Of a stretch of DNA of 64,000 nucleotides, positions 32,426 through 43,799 are shown one piece after another. The translations under genes were made by a program, and so were the position numbers. Under the pieces are notes generated by a model, which did no database searches, was not told the DNA's origin, and was given only the letters and a program-made list of their open reading frames with translations. Where the stretch lies: NCBI GenBank assembly GCA_950022295.1, contig OX465595.1, forward strand, positions 427,608,270 to 427,672,269, written 5' to 3'. Numbering within the stretch: the first letter of the stretch is position 1; every line of letters begins with the position of its first letter. The stretch comes from Bromus sterilis. Lineage: Eukaryota; Streptophyta; Magnoliopsida; Poales; Poaceae.

Positions 32426-33887
32426 CATTTTCAAACAATGATTTCCGACGTGGCACATCAAATATGGATATTGTTGGCCGGAACAGCCCATTATGCGCGA
32501 ATTGTTTTTTCTAGATAAAGCACAACATAAAAATACCCAAAAAAACTCAAACGATATTTTTTTAAATCCCAAACATTTTGTGAACTGTGATTTAAGAAAT
32601 AATATATATTTTTACAATACAACAAATTTTGCAATAGCTGATTTTTTCTAAACATAAAAAAATTGTTATAAAATGTTAGGTTTTTAATTTTACTTATAAA
32701 TATATTTCAACATATACTAAGAAACTGTTAAATCTAATATAGATTATGTTCAACGTATATTATACAAAAAATCACTGTATATTAAAACAATGTTCAGTGT
32801 AAAATGTGTTCAGAAAATTCAGAGATTGTTAACATTTTGAAAGTACAAATGTGAATCAGCTATTGTCATTGTATATTATTCAAACAATGTTCAGTGTAAA
32901 ATGTGAAAATTATTGCCTCAAAAAAAAGTTGGTCGCTACAGTACTTCTAAAGAAACAAATCGTCCGCTAGTCAGTGAATCCTCAACATTTCTGTAATGAG
33001 AATAAACATTTTATAAATCTATACAAAGCCCCTTGTCATTTATAACAAGGGACTTCAAAAAAATTGAACATACAAGGGCTTTCATATATGTAATTAATTT
33101 GAAACGTTTATTAAATAAAATGTGAACAATTTGGAAACGGCGAATATATTTTGTGAAATGAAAATATTTTATGAAATTCTAGTTTTATAAAAATTAAGCA
33201 ATTTGAAATTTGTGACCCAAAAAAAAGGAACATCTTACAATTTTTTTTAACTTTTGAACAATTTATGAAATGCGCAAACTTTTAAAAAATGCTGAATTTT
33301 TTAAAAAATTTCTATCTTTAATAATTTCTGAGCATATTTTAAGAAACAATCATTTTTCTAAATTTTTGAACAATATTTATTTTATTTACGTTTCCCATTG
33401 CAAAAAAGTTGTTTCACATGTTACAAAAATAGAAGAAAAAAGAAAGAAAAAAACAACATACATGAGCTACTGTGTTAATGGGCTGACCATATTCATCCTA
33501 ATATCCAGCGAACTAGTGAACGATCCTAGTTATGGTTCAGAATAGACTCAATCAGAGTTATCTTAGATTTTTTGGACTCGCTAACTTGTGAATAAGAACA
33601 ATGAAAGTTTTGTTGATTTCCTCAGGTGAATCATCCACTTAGAACACACAACACCATACCTGTCAACATTGTCACCACATAAGTCCTAGTGTCGCTACAA
33701 AAATGTGTTGAAAAGCCATCTAACCTCGGCGCGGGAAAACATCTGAAAGAGCCTCGTCTTCATCTTGTCCTTTTTATACGGTGTATTGAGGTGACTGTTG
33801 ACATGGTGGGATTGGTGGGCAAAAAATATCCAACACCCCTTTCGTCGCACGCGGTTCTCCTCATAGCTACGACACTTCGACCTCATA
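32426..33887 (-). repeat. composite AT-rich + LINE module (X3)
   Basis: Copy-2 counterpart of 2799-4258, nearly identical, with the same damaged reverse-transcriptase segment on the minus strand (KCRSYEENRVRRKGCWIFF). Confidence 0.75.
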
Positions 33888-34170
33888 GTTGCAGCTCTGA
33901 TGGATCATGGATGCATCTTCTGTGGCCAGAGATTGCGAACATCGCTCAATTTGCTGGCCGGTCGCCGGCCTTTCTTCCGGCCATGGGCCGTTCCAGCAAC
34001 GTGGCATGGGTGCAGTGGCCCCACCTGTCGGACACTACCCCATTCCACGACAGAGCACACCCGTCAAAAACTTTTCTTCTTTCTTCTTTTTTTCAAAAAT
34101 AATAAATAAAAGAAAGAAGGAAACTTTCCCCACCCACCGGAGTCGGACTGAAAGCTAAAACCCTCGATCG

Positions 34171-34363
34171 ATGCCGACGCTGCCGGACGATCTGCTCGAC
34201 GAGGTCTTCCTCCACCTCTCGTCGGACATGCCCGCGTGCCTCATGCGCGCCTCGCTCGCCGGCACGCTTCCATGGCCGCTACCGTGACTTCCACGACTTC
34301 CACGGCGCTCCCCGCATGCTCGGCTTCCTTCCTTACGACGCTCCGTTTCTAAATGGCATTGAC
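34171..34363 (+). pseudogene. F-box protein 5' fragment (copy 2)
   Basis: Same broken structure as 4542-4734. One replacement was seen in the F-box region (SSDMPACL instead of SSDKPACL). The frameshift is shared, so it predates the duplication. Confidence 0.7.
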
Positions 34364-34785
34364 AAAAAAACAAAAGCCCGTATTCGAGTGGGTGTTGCGG
34401 CGTTCCTTTGGACGATTTGGAATTGTCGTAATGATGTGGTTTTTAACAAACAAAACAATGTTCATTTTTTGCAGGTTGTGAACAAGGCGATGTACTCTAT
34501 TCAGATGTGGTCCTTCGCCGATCAGCGAGGACTTATGGATACAGGCTGTGCTCGTATGATGGCGGTCGTACGGGATATTTACAGCCGGGCTGGATGGCTT
34601 AATGCTAGACGATTAGATGTTAGCTTGCCCTTTTTGAGTGGCTGATCTTTGTAGCTACCTTAAGTGATCCGTAAATTGTTTTCGAATGGATATTCAACTT
34701 TGTTTTAATAAAATAAGGCTGTGTGCATCGTCCTGACGCAGAGACCGGGGCCACGGTTTCCATTTCTATAAAAAATAAAAAATAA
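34316..34785 (+). mobile_element. LINE ORF2 C-terminus and 3' end (copy 2)
   Basis: ORF 34316-34645 keeps the same chimeric F-box/LINE reading frame as 4687-5016, with RNDVVFNKQN instead of RNYVVFNKQN (Asp is the usual LINE residue). The tail with GCTGTGTGCATCGTCCTGA follows. Confidence 0.8.
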
Positions 34786-34909
34786 GCCCTTTTAGAGATA
34801 TCAATCAATATGGATCTGTATACAGTTTATAATAATATGTTTATATACACCCGTATGTAATTTGTATAAAAATCTCTAAAAAGGCTTATATATTTGAAAA
34901 CGGAGGGAG
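34786..34909. mobile_element. truncated Stowaway MITE (copy 2)
   Basis: Right terminus CGGAGGGAG followed by TA (34910-34911); the left terminus is missing as in copy 1. Confidence 0.7.
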
Positions 34910-36014
34910 TAGACTTTATGAAATTACATCGTTCTGTTAGCATATTTTCTTGCCTAATACTAAGAATTTGTTTTACCTATTCATGTTCTCAACACCCAAG
35001 ACCCTAATGGCTGCTTGCTCATCAACTTACTTATGTAATTGTTAATTTGGGAATGAATCGAAAAGTGTCATTGTGAACAATTAGTCACATGAAGGCGTTT
35101 ATGAAGACGCCCAAAGTCACAACAACTGGAATAGAAACATGCATGGCATACCGTATTATGAGGTCGAACATGCATCCTTGCCATGGCGCGCAAGTTTCGA
35201 TCACCAATATTGCTGAATGGCATATATATATATATATAGGAAGTGACTAGGGCACATGCGCTGATGTCACTCTTTTTTTATTTTTTTCATTTGCATGTTA
35301 TTTGTTTGCAACCTGATAGAATTTTTTCATGGGCTTTTCTGAGATAGAAAAAATTATGGGCCTTATCAGCTGCGCTTTAATTTTTTTATCTACTATTGTA
35401 GCGTTAAATTTTGTTTCTGTTATTTTTTTAGTTTTCTCACTATTGTAGCCAAGTTTTTTTCTATTTTCCTTTTTTCTTGTTCGGTTTTTATTTTCCTTTG
35501 TTTGTTTTTCTTTGTTGTTTTTCTTTGGGTTTTTTTATTATTTAATTCACGCATAATTATATTGCTTATTTGTTTGTTTGTTTTTATTTTTCTTTCTTTT
35601 TTTGTTTGTTCTGTTTTCTTGTTTCTCCAATGTATTGTACGTACGCACTGATCTACTTCTGATAGGTACCATAGTTGCTCCATTGGCACTGTGGATAGCA
35701 TCCGAACACGTACATGTGTTTGCATGAAAACAATGACAAGGCTCAAAGTCTAGCTATGATGTGATGTGAGGATGCATTCGCTACACGTCAATTGCTATTG
35801 ACCATTGAAAATCGAAAATCAAAAGGTAGTATTCTACTACGATAGGGGTAAATTCTACTACTACAGTTTTATTGTCAAAACATTTTTTTCCAAAATGTTA
35901 TCACCCTCGTTTAAAAGGTGCACAAATATGTTAAAACAAAGCTAAAGTAATTATATTTGGAATATATGTATTTAAGAAGTTTTTGATGCATAATTTTTGT
36001 TTCAAGTCGTCCCG

Positions 36015-37110
36015 CGATTGCGACTTAATGGTTGATATGCAACTGGGGGTGGACATGAAAAAGTCAACCCACAGTTTCGAGTCAGTGATCGACTTACAAC
36101 TAGTGTGGGAAAAGGAACAAGTCAACCCCCTTTTGCGAATCGGTGGTCGACTTGGAACTGGAGCGGAGAAATGAAAAGTCGTCCCTAATTGCGAGTCGGT
36201 GGTCAACTTGCAACTGTGGTGAAAAATGAAAAAGTCGACCCACACTTGCGAATGGCTTGTCGATTTACAACTGGTATGGAAAATGGAAAAAAAAATCAAA
36301 TCACAGTTGCGAGTCGTTGATCAACTTGCAACTGAAGAGAAAAATGAAAAGTCAACCCACATTTGTGAGTGAGTGGTCGAATTGCAACTGGTGTGAAAAA
36401 TATATAAAAAGTCAACCCACAGTTGTGAGTCGGTGATCGACTTGCAATTCGTGTGGAAAACTAAAAAATTCAAATCACCTGTTGCGAGTTGGTTGTCGAC
36501 TTGCAACTGACTTAGAAAGTGAAAAGTTAACCCCACAGTTACGAAACTGTGGTCTACTTGCAACCGAGATAGAAAATGAAAAAATCAACCCCATAGTTCG
36601 AGTTCGTGGTTGACTTGCAACTAAGGTGAAAAATTAAAATTCAACCCCTTAGTAGCCAGTTGGTGGTCGACATGCAACTAGAATGAAAAATGAAAAGGTC
36701 ACCCCACAGTTGTGAGTCAGTGCTGGACTTGCAACTCGGGGGGAAATAAAAAGGTCGACTCCTAGTTGTGAGTCGATGGTTAACTTGCAACTGGGTGTGG
36801 AAAATAAAAAAAATGAACCCCCTCCCCATCCTAGTTGCGAGTCGATGGTCGACTTGCAACGAAAGTGGAAATAAAAAAATGAACCCTCAATTGCGAGTTG
36901 ATCGGCGACTTGCAACTAGAGCGAAAAGTGAAAAATCATCCCTCAGTTGCGAGTCGATGGTCGACTTGGAAGTGTAGCGGAAAAATAAAAAAGGCGACCC
37001 TCAGTTGTGAGTAGTTGGTCGACTTGCAACTGGGGCAAAAATAAAAACTGAAAACCAAGTTGTAAGTCGATGGTCGACTTACAACCAGAGCGAAAAATGA
37101 AAGCAGACCC
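36015..37110. repeat. minisatellite subarray I (copy 2)
   Basis: About 19 hairpin-forming units of about 57 bp in the same order as 6415-7509, with scattered substitutions. Confidence 0.9.
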
Positions 37111-37862
37111 AGTTACGACTCGTTGATGGACTTGCAACTGAGAAAAATAAGTCAGGCCTAGTTGTGACTCGTTGTTGGATTTGAACTGAGAAAAATAATC
37201 CAGAACCATTTGCGACTCGTTGGTGGACTTGCAACCGAGAAAAAAGCCGAACCCAGTTGCGACTCGTTGGTGGACTTGCAACTGAGAAAAAAATTCGGAC
37301 CCAGTTGCGACTCGTTGGTGGACTTGCAACTAAGAAAAAAATTGAACTCAGTTGCAAATCGTTGGGGGACTTGCAAATGAGAAAAAAAGTCGGACCCAGT
37401 TGCGACTCGTTGATTGACTTGCAACTAAGAAAAAAAATCTGACCTAGTTGCGACTCGTTGGTGGACTTGCAACTGAAAATAATAAGTCAGACCCAGTTGC
37501 GACTCGTTGATGGACTTGCAACTGAGAAAAAAATCGGACACAGTTGCGACTCGTTGGTGGACTTGCAACTAAGAAAAAAACGAACCCAGTTACAACTCGT
37601 TGGGGAACTTGCAAATAAGAAAAAAAGTCGGACCTAGTTGCGACTCGTTGGTGGGCTTGCAACTAAGAAAAAAAATCGAACCTAGTTGAGACACGTTGGT
37701 GCACTTGCAACCGAGAATAATATGTCGGACTTAGTTGCGACTCGTTGGTGCACTTGCAACTAAAAAAATTAGACCCGGTTGCGACTCGTTGGTGGACTTG
37801 AAACTAAAAAAAAAATCGGACCCAGTTGCGACTCGTTGGCGGATTTGCAACTGAGAAAATCG
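37111..37862. repeat. minisatellite subarray II (copy 2)
   Basis: About 16 units of about 48 bp. Relative to 7510-8264 it lacks the unit ending AAGTTGGAACC and has an extra unit with GGTGCACTTGCAACT ending in TTAGACCC near the right end. Confidence 0.9.
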
Positions 37863-38584
37863 ATTTTAATAATATGATAAATTTAAAAAAGTATTATAAC
37901 TTTAATCAAACATATAAAATAAAAAGGTGAGAAGAAAAAAAGTAAAAATGAAAATAACGCAAGTCAACTCGTGACAACAATTATGTATTGACGCCATGTA
38001 TCAAATACAATATTTTTTCCAACTTTTATAAAAACTTCTCCAAAAGACATATACATGAATTTTGGAAAAAAGAAAAATAAAACAAATGGGTCTATTGTTG
38101 TGTTATCCCCTCAACTAGTAAAAACACACAAAAATTATCTCTCCTAAAAATATGTATAAAAAATGGATACGAATAAGGGGTAGATCGTTCCTAATAAAAA
38201 CACACACAATACTAGCTCCTAAATATCAAAAAAATCAAAAGGAAAACAAAAAATACATGTCCCCTAAATATAAAAAATAAAATAAATCTACTAGGGAGGT
38301 GAACCAGGCCTTGTCAAATCTCCCCGTCACCATGTTGCCTAGGCGGAAAAAGAATCAAAAAAAGGAAACCCGTTACCACGTTGCCCAGGCGGAAAAAGAA
38401 TCAAAAAAGGAAAGAACATCTCGGCCTGTGAAAGAAGTGGGCTCTGGAGCAAGGAAGACGGGGTACAGATCGCTTCACGCGAAAAAAAAATACACTGCAG
38501 AATTCAATGGTCCAAGACATGCATGTGACTTTGTTAAAGCACATGTACATATGCAATAGCAAAACCGATATATATATATATATA

Positions 38585-38914
38585 GGGTGAGACTATTCGT
38601 CATCCTGGATGAGGAATAACTTTGTCTTATTTCATAAATTTTGTCTTATTTCATACATAAAAAAAGAACGTAAAAAAATATAATCGCCGTAAAATATATT
38701 TTATATTACGTAAAATTACAAAGGTTAAAATGATGGTGTAAAATATACATAAAATATAATTTTTTGATCTTATGATCAATATTTTTGTTTTTTATATCAA
38801 AATTTATAAAGTGAATCCATATTAATGTAACTATTTGTATTACAAATGTAAAAAATTATGAAAGGTTCGTAAAATTACCTCGGGTGAAGAATAAATTATT
38901 CTGTAACCTGGGTG
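38585..38914. mobile_element. MITE-like AT-rich insertion (copy 2)
   Basis: Counterpart of 8981-9313, again sitting between AT microsatellites, which are shorter here. Confidence 0.4.
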
Positions 38915-38989
38915 ATATATATATACACCAGATGCAGTATGATGTATTCCTGAAGGATATAACAAGAGAGCAGCCAAGAGAATGAATTA

Positions 38990-39358
38990 TCAAGTAGTAG
39001 AGTAGTTTGCTTGTGAATTAACCACATAATTAATTACCGGGAGGAGCACCAGAGCAACGAACATGCATGGCCAACCAGACCAAGCGCCAGCCGATCGCCG
39101 CCGGTGCAGCGCAGCGCAGCCAGTCCTTCCTGTACATACAGGAACAGGATCCCGTCGGTCCTCGAAGGTGGAGACGGCCGGCGCGCGGCGGAGAGGCAGA
39201 CGGGGAGGCGCCTCTTCCATTCCACCCGGCGGCCGACTCCGAGGACGAGAGGAGGAGGAGGAGGCGTGCGTAGAGGTCCGTCCGGCAGGCGTTGCATTGC
39301 CGATGACGAGAAAGGCGATGAGAATCCATCCTGAGCTGCTCCGTCTCCACGCCACCAA
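38990..39358 (-). CDS. candidate small secreted protein ORF (copy 2)
   Basis: Uninterrupted counterpart of 9397-9765, with the same signal-peptide-like start and length of 122 codons. RRAPAVSTF replaces RRALAVSTF and SAGAWSGW replaces SAGTWSGW. Both changes alter the protein, so there is no sign of purifying selection in this small sample. Confidence 0.25.
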   Translation of the reverse strand: MVAWRRSSSGWILIAFLVIGNATPAGRTSTHASSSSSRPRSRPPGGMEEAPPRLPLRRAPAVSTFEDRRDPVPVCTGRTGCAALHRRRSAGAWSGWPCMFVALVLLPVINYVVNSQANYSTT

Positions 39359-39409
39359 CTTGAGCTCCCTCTCCGACCGACTCTTTGCCTTTAATTTGGC
39401 TAGCTAGCT

Positions 39410-40730
39410 AGCAAATCTCGTCGGCGGGGCGGCTGCGGCTAATTGATGTGTGTGTGTGGGGGGGGGGGGGGTATCCGCAAATGTTAGTCGTCATGTGTCA
39501 CGTTCTAAGCGCATTCCGGGGTGGCTGTGCGCGAACTGTAGTTGTTTTCGTGGCTGTGGCTGTACCACCTGTGGTTGCGCCCTTGACTGCGCTCGTGGAT
39601 ATGGATGCTTCCGTGGCCATGGCTGCACCCTAGAAAAGTTTATCGAAATCTATCAACATGGAATCTAGCTTTAAAGTTCTCGACGAAAACAATACAAGGA
39701 TGAAAACGGTTCATGAGTGCGATGATCGATTGAAGAGATAAATATTTTGAGAAAATAGATCTACGGAAAAAAGCTCAAACATCTAATCTCCCGTCCTCAC
39801 ACGCGGGATGGGAAAACGGCTCAAAACTCCCTGGTTACAACAAGTAGCGCGCGTACGTTACACGATGCACCCTTCAACTAGTGAATTCGTGAGGTCGACA
39901 ATTCAGGTCATGAGGTAAGGAAAGCCATACATAGGGACCTCGACCAAGATATTATCTTGGATGCAGCAATAAATAAAGATTTGAAAAAACTTCTTAAATA
40001 AAAAATCTACGCTCGGCAAATCCTATCTCATGGGCAAGGGTTCCACGATATGGAAAACGAAATTCAGAGCTCAGATGGGCAAGGGTTCCCCTTATGACGG
40101 TTTGACAAATTAAATCATCTTCCCCCGTGTTGTATTCTATAGAGATATAGGTTAAAAAATACACGACCTCCTCGATGATTATGTGCCGCAGCTCTCGAGT
40201 CGTTAGTTGACAAGATTGACGAGTTTGTTTACGCGGAACCAAAATCTTAAGACTTGAAGGGGAGTTTTTTCAGATCGAGTGCAAGTAAGGATAAAGATCT
40301 CTAACTCTTTGAAGAATGTTGTTTCGCTGGTAAAGAAGAATAAGAGGGATAATGTTGTACCCAAACAACGCCAGAATTCACACACTCAAACACGGGTGAG
40401 CTCGATCATCACCCATGGGGAATCTTCCTCGTATAGTCATATGGTCCCTCAAGTGATATACGTAATGTAGCAGATGCTCCTAGATAGACGTGTACGTACT
40501 GCGTGCAGTTGATTCACATCTGGTGCATGCATGCATGCATATGCCAAGTCACGAGAGACCACCCTGGCCGCTCTTGTCGCCTCTCACTGCCTCGTCATCC
40601 GCTCTTGGACCATGTATTTTGATTTTGGCTAGCCGACACATAAAACAACCTCGGATCATTTATGTTGGATCTCAAAAAGTAATATTGTATGTAAAATTGT
40701 AAATGCATAATTTTATAGTAGCATGTAGCA
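39410..40730. other. no recognised gene (copy 2 of 9766-11130)
   Basis: The (TG)n at about 39446 is shorter and followed by a G run of about 13. Otherwise nearly the same as copy 1. Confidence 0.5.
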
Positions 40731-40811
40731 TCCGAGTCTCAAATCGAAGCTCACAGCACCGATGAGAATGCTATGGCGTTGTACCATACCGAATCGGAGT
40801 CTCAAATCGAA

Positions 40812-42270
40812 CCATTTTTTTAGATAAAGCACAACGTAAAAATATCCAAAAAAATTGAAAAGATAATTTTTTAATCCCAAACATTTTGTAAACTGTGATT
40901 TAGAAAATAATATATTTTTACAACACAATAAATTATGCAATAATTGACTTTTTCTAAACAGGTTTTTTTCATAAAATTTTTATTTTTTAATTTTACTAAT
41001 GAATTTATTTCAACATATACTAAAAAACTGTTAAATCTAATATAGATTTTGATCACCGTATATTATACAAAAAATCACTGTATATTAAAACAATGTTCAG
41101 TGTAAAATGTGTTCAGAAAATTCAAGGATTGTTCACATTTTGAAAGTACAAAAAAAAACTGACTGCTGCAAAGAACCGGATGCTACATCCCGTTCGCTAC
41201 AGTTGTATTGTTTCTTTCTACTATTCGCTACGCTCAAAATGGGCTGGCTTAATAAAATGGTAGTATGTGCGAGTCGTCCTCCTCCTCAATTCAGTCGGTC
41301 GCTACAGTACTTCTAGAAAAATAAATTGTCTGCTTGTCAGTGAATCCTCAACATTTTTGTAATGACAATAAAATTTTTATAAATTTACACAGAGCCACTT
41401 GTAATTTCAACCAAGGGACTTCAAAAAATTTGAACGTACACGGGCGTTCATATATGTAAACATTTTTCGAATTATTTTGAAACATTTATTAAATAAAATG
41501 TGAACAATTTGGAAATGGCGAATATATTTTGTGAAATGAAAATATATTATGAAATTATAATTTTATAAAAAGGAAAAATAAATAAATTTGTGACCCAAAA
41601 TAGAAAAAACAGGAACATTTTAAATCTTTTTTTTAACTTTTGAACAATTTATGATATGCGCAAATTTAAAAAAATGCTGAAAATATTTTATAATTTTCTA
41701 TTTTTAAAAACATGCTGCGCATATTTTGAAAAGCAACCATTTTTCTAAATTTTTGAACAATATTTATTTTATTTACGTTGCCCGTTGCAAAAAACTCATT
41801 TCGCATGTTAGAAAAATATATAGAAAAAACAACGCACATGAGCTACTGCGCAAATGGGCCGACCAGATTCATCCTTATATCCAGCGAACTAGTGAACGAT
41901 CTCAATCAAGGTTCAAAATAGACTCGATCGAAGTTATCCTAGATTTTCTGGACTCGCTAACTTGCGAATAAGAACGATGAAAATTTTGTTTATTTCCTCA
42001 GGTGAGTGATCTCCACTTAGAACACACAACACCATACCAGCATTGTCACCCCATAAGTTCTAGTGTCGCTAAAAAGGTGTGTTGGAAAGCCATCTAACCC
42101 CGGTGCATGAAACATCTGAAAGAGCATCGTCTTCATCTCGTCCTTTGTATATGGTGCATTGACGTGACCGTTGACATGGTGGGATTGGTGGGCAAAAAAT
42201 ATCCAACAACCCTTTCGTAGCACGCGGTTCTCCTCGTAGCTACAACACCGCAACCTTAAACTGTTTGACG
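40812..42270 (-). repeat. composite AT-rich + LINE module (X4)
   Basis: Fourth module, diverged from the others. Its minus-strand end (about 42310-41900) has the longest readable LINE stretch: LQPHFGKAKHQASSN, CSYEENRVLRKGCWIFFAHQ, APYTKDEMKTMLFQMF and APGLDGFPTHLF. An extra insert relative to X1 lies around 41155-41290. It starts at the copy 2 junction, without the first 70 or so bases of the module. Confidence 0.75.
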
Positions 42271-43090
42271 ATGCTTGGTGCTTTGCTTTGCCAAAATGCG
42301 GTTGAAGCAATCCTTACCCATAGTTGCAGCTCCGATGGACCATGGTTGCAGCTTTTGTGGTAGGGTCTTATGATGGATTATGAAGTATATCTAGTAGTAG
42401 CTGGTTTGGTGTAATCGCACTTGTTTCCTCATACTGTTGGTAGATTTTTCCAGTAATTAAGTCTGATAAATTCTCCGTCTTTGGCATGCCTAAGTGGGTG
42501 AATGGATTATCTTTGTACTGAACATCTAATTTCTTGCAGCGAAAACTATGTGCCTTGTTATTTATTTACTTGAAAATGTTTGCAGAAAATATCTTAGTGT
42601 TCCTATTTATTAATATTATACAGTTTGCCCTGCCAAGCTTTCATCTAGTCTCTAAATTCATCTCGCAAAGAGCTTAGTGGTTTCTGTGTCCGAAGGGATC
42701 ATGTGGTGATACTTTCTGCATGTTGGCTTGCTGATGTGTCATAATTAATTATCTTGTGGATCTAATTAGTGCTACATGTAAAATTTTGTTATTACTGCAA
42801 TTTTGAATTGCATATGTTTTCTTCCTTATGTTGTAGTACCATTCTATAATGAATGTTGACCATGCGAACCACCAATATAGCAACCGGAACAAGACACGAA
42901 TTGCCAATGCACCATCAAATATAGGAAATTGTTTAATATCAATGCGACATGGACCCATTCACACATTATATGGCTAGATGGAGTGCAAGCAATCCCATAT
43001 AGAAAAAAAATACTTGAGAACTCAACGTGTTACAAGGAAAAACACATACACAATTAACCCGTGTTAAAAGACAACACACATTCTATTTAA
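42271..43090. other. no gene recognised
   Basis: AT-rich sequence with intron-like T-rich stretches and no clear exon. Includes TTTATT (43096-43101), a plausible polyadenylation signal on the minus strand for the next gene. Confidence 0.4.
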
Positions 43091-43342
43091 TAGAATTTAT
43101 TACAATAATAATTTTGTTGATATTGGAAAGGAATACCAATTGTTATCAACCAACTTGATAGTACATATACAAGAATTTATAAAATATATGACATTAATAG
43201 GATCATGCCATGCTTGGCTATCGATCGAGCGGTTCACCTTCAGCCTAATATTGTCCGTTGATGTACTGATAGAGGGTTGACACACCTCCCTTGTGCGGGT
43301 GGTCAAGTGGATGTGGCTGGATAATACCTAGGGCATGCCTTC

Positions 43343-43693
43343 CTACACATTCTTACCCTGTTTGATCTCTGACAACCTAGCCTCATACTTCTCACGGCAT
43401 TTGTCTTCACATATCTTAAAGGAGGATTGGTCATTCTTCACCTTGTCGCAATTCTGACGGCAGGCACCCACCCCTATGGTCGCATAACTGAGGTGCTCGG
43501 AGAGGCTACACTTCTCCTTGCAAAGGTCGATGTCGGCAGGAGTCCCTTTACCTTCGCATTCCTTGTTGCAATTGGCCACCTTTCCTACCAACGTGCTGAC
43601 CTTGTCAGCAATTTCCCCTGAAAGCACTAATGGGGCCACCAAGATAAGGGTCACTATGAATAGAGCTCCTGCAATGCTCCTGCTCTGCGCCAT
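43343..43693 (-). CDS. secreted cysteine-rich peptide, double CX3C hairpin pattern
   Basis: Intact 116-residue ORF. The start is placed at the second in-frame ATG (43693; MAQSRSIAG) because the first (43732) lies only about 32 nt from the TATA box, leaving almost no leader. Residues 1-26 form a signal peptide (hydrophobic ALFIVTLILVAPLVL, then SG), so the product should enter the secretory pathway. The mature part has eight cysteines in two modules, C-x3-C-x11-C-x3-C and C-x3-C-x12-C-x3-C, separated by 15 residues. The C-x3-C pairs match the alpha-hairpinin scaffold of small plant defence peptides and seed proteins; two such modules in one precursor fit a double hairpinin, but function is inferred only from cysteine spacing. 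It is charged (CKEKCS, CEDKCREKYEARL). No intron is apparent. It is the best host gene in the window. Confidence 0.75.
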   Translation of the reverse strand: MAQSRSIAGALFIVTLILVAPLVLSGEIADKVSTLVGKVANCNKECEGKGTPADIDLCKEKCSLSEHLSYATIGVGACRQNCDKVKNDQSSFKICEDKCREKYEARLSEIKQGKNV

Positions 43694-43763
43694 TATTGTT
43701 GTCCCTATTGAGGCTAATCCTATTGATGACAACGGCTTTACTGGTGGAGCTACTGTGTCATCC

Positions 43764-43773
43764 TTTATATATA
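43764..43773 (-). promoter_or_regulatory. TATA box of the cysteine-rich peptide gene
   Basis: The minus strand reads TATATATAAA, about 70 nt upstream of the preferred ATG, giving an expected transcript start near 43735-43740 and a leader of about 45 nt. Confidence 0.6.
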
Positions 43774-43799
43774 ATGGAGGGGAGCATGTAAATTAGGTA

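Larger units (their letters stand above)
35239..38567. mobile_element. TIR element with minisatellite (copy 2)
   Basis: Counterpart of 5615-8961. The left terminus has lost 26 bp between two CACATGCG repeats, removing most of the inner palindrome of the TIR. The right terminus is intact. Confidence 0.55.
30669..40800 (+). repeat. 10.2 kb duplicated unit, copy 2
   Basis: A direct copy of 978-11206, 10,132 bp. Differences include a 63-bp deletion at about 30860, a 26-bp deletion in the left TIR of the minisatellite element (about 35260), loss of one and gain of one minisatellite unit, and a shorter MITE-like block. Left end: fused to retrotransposon sequence. Right end: fused to composite module X4 through a locally repeated 15-mer. 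Confidence 0.95.
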
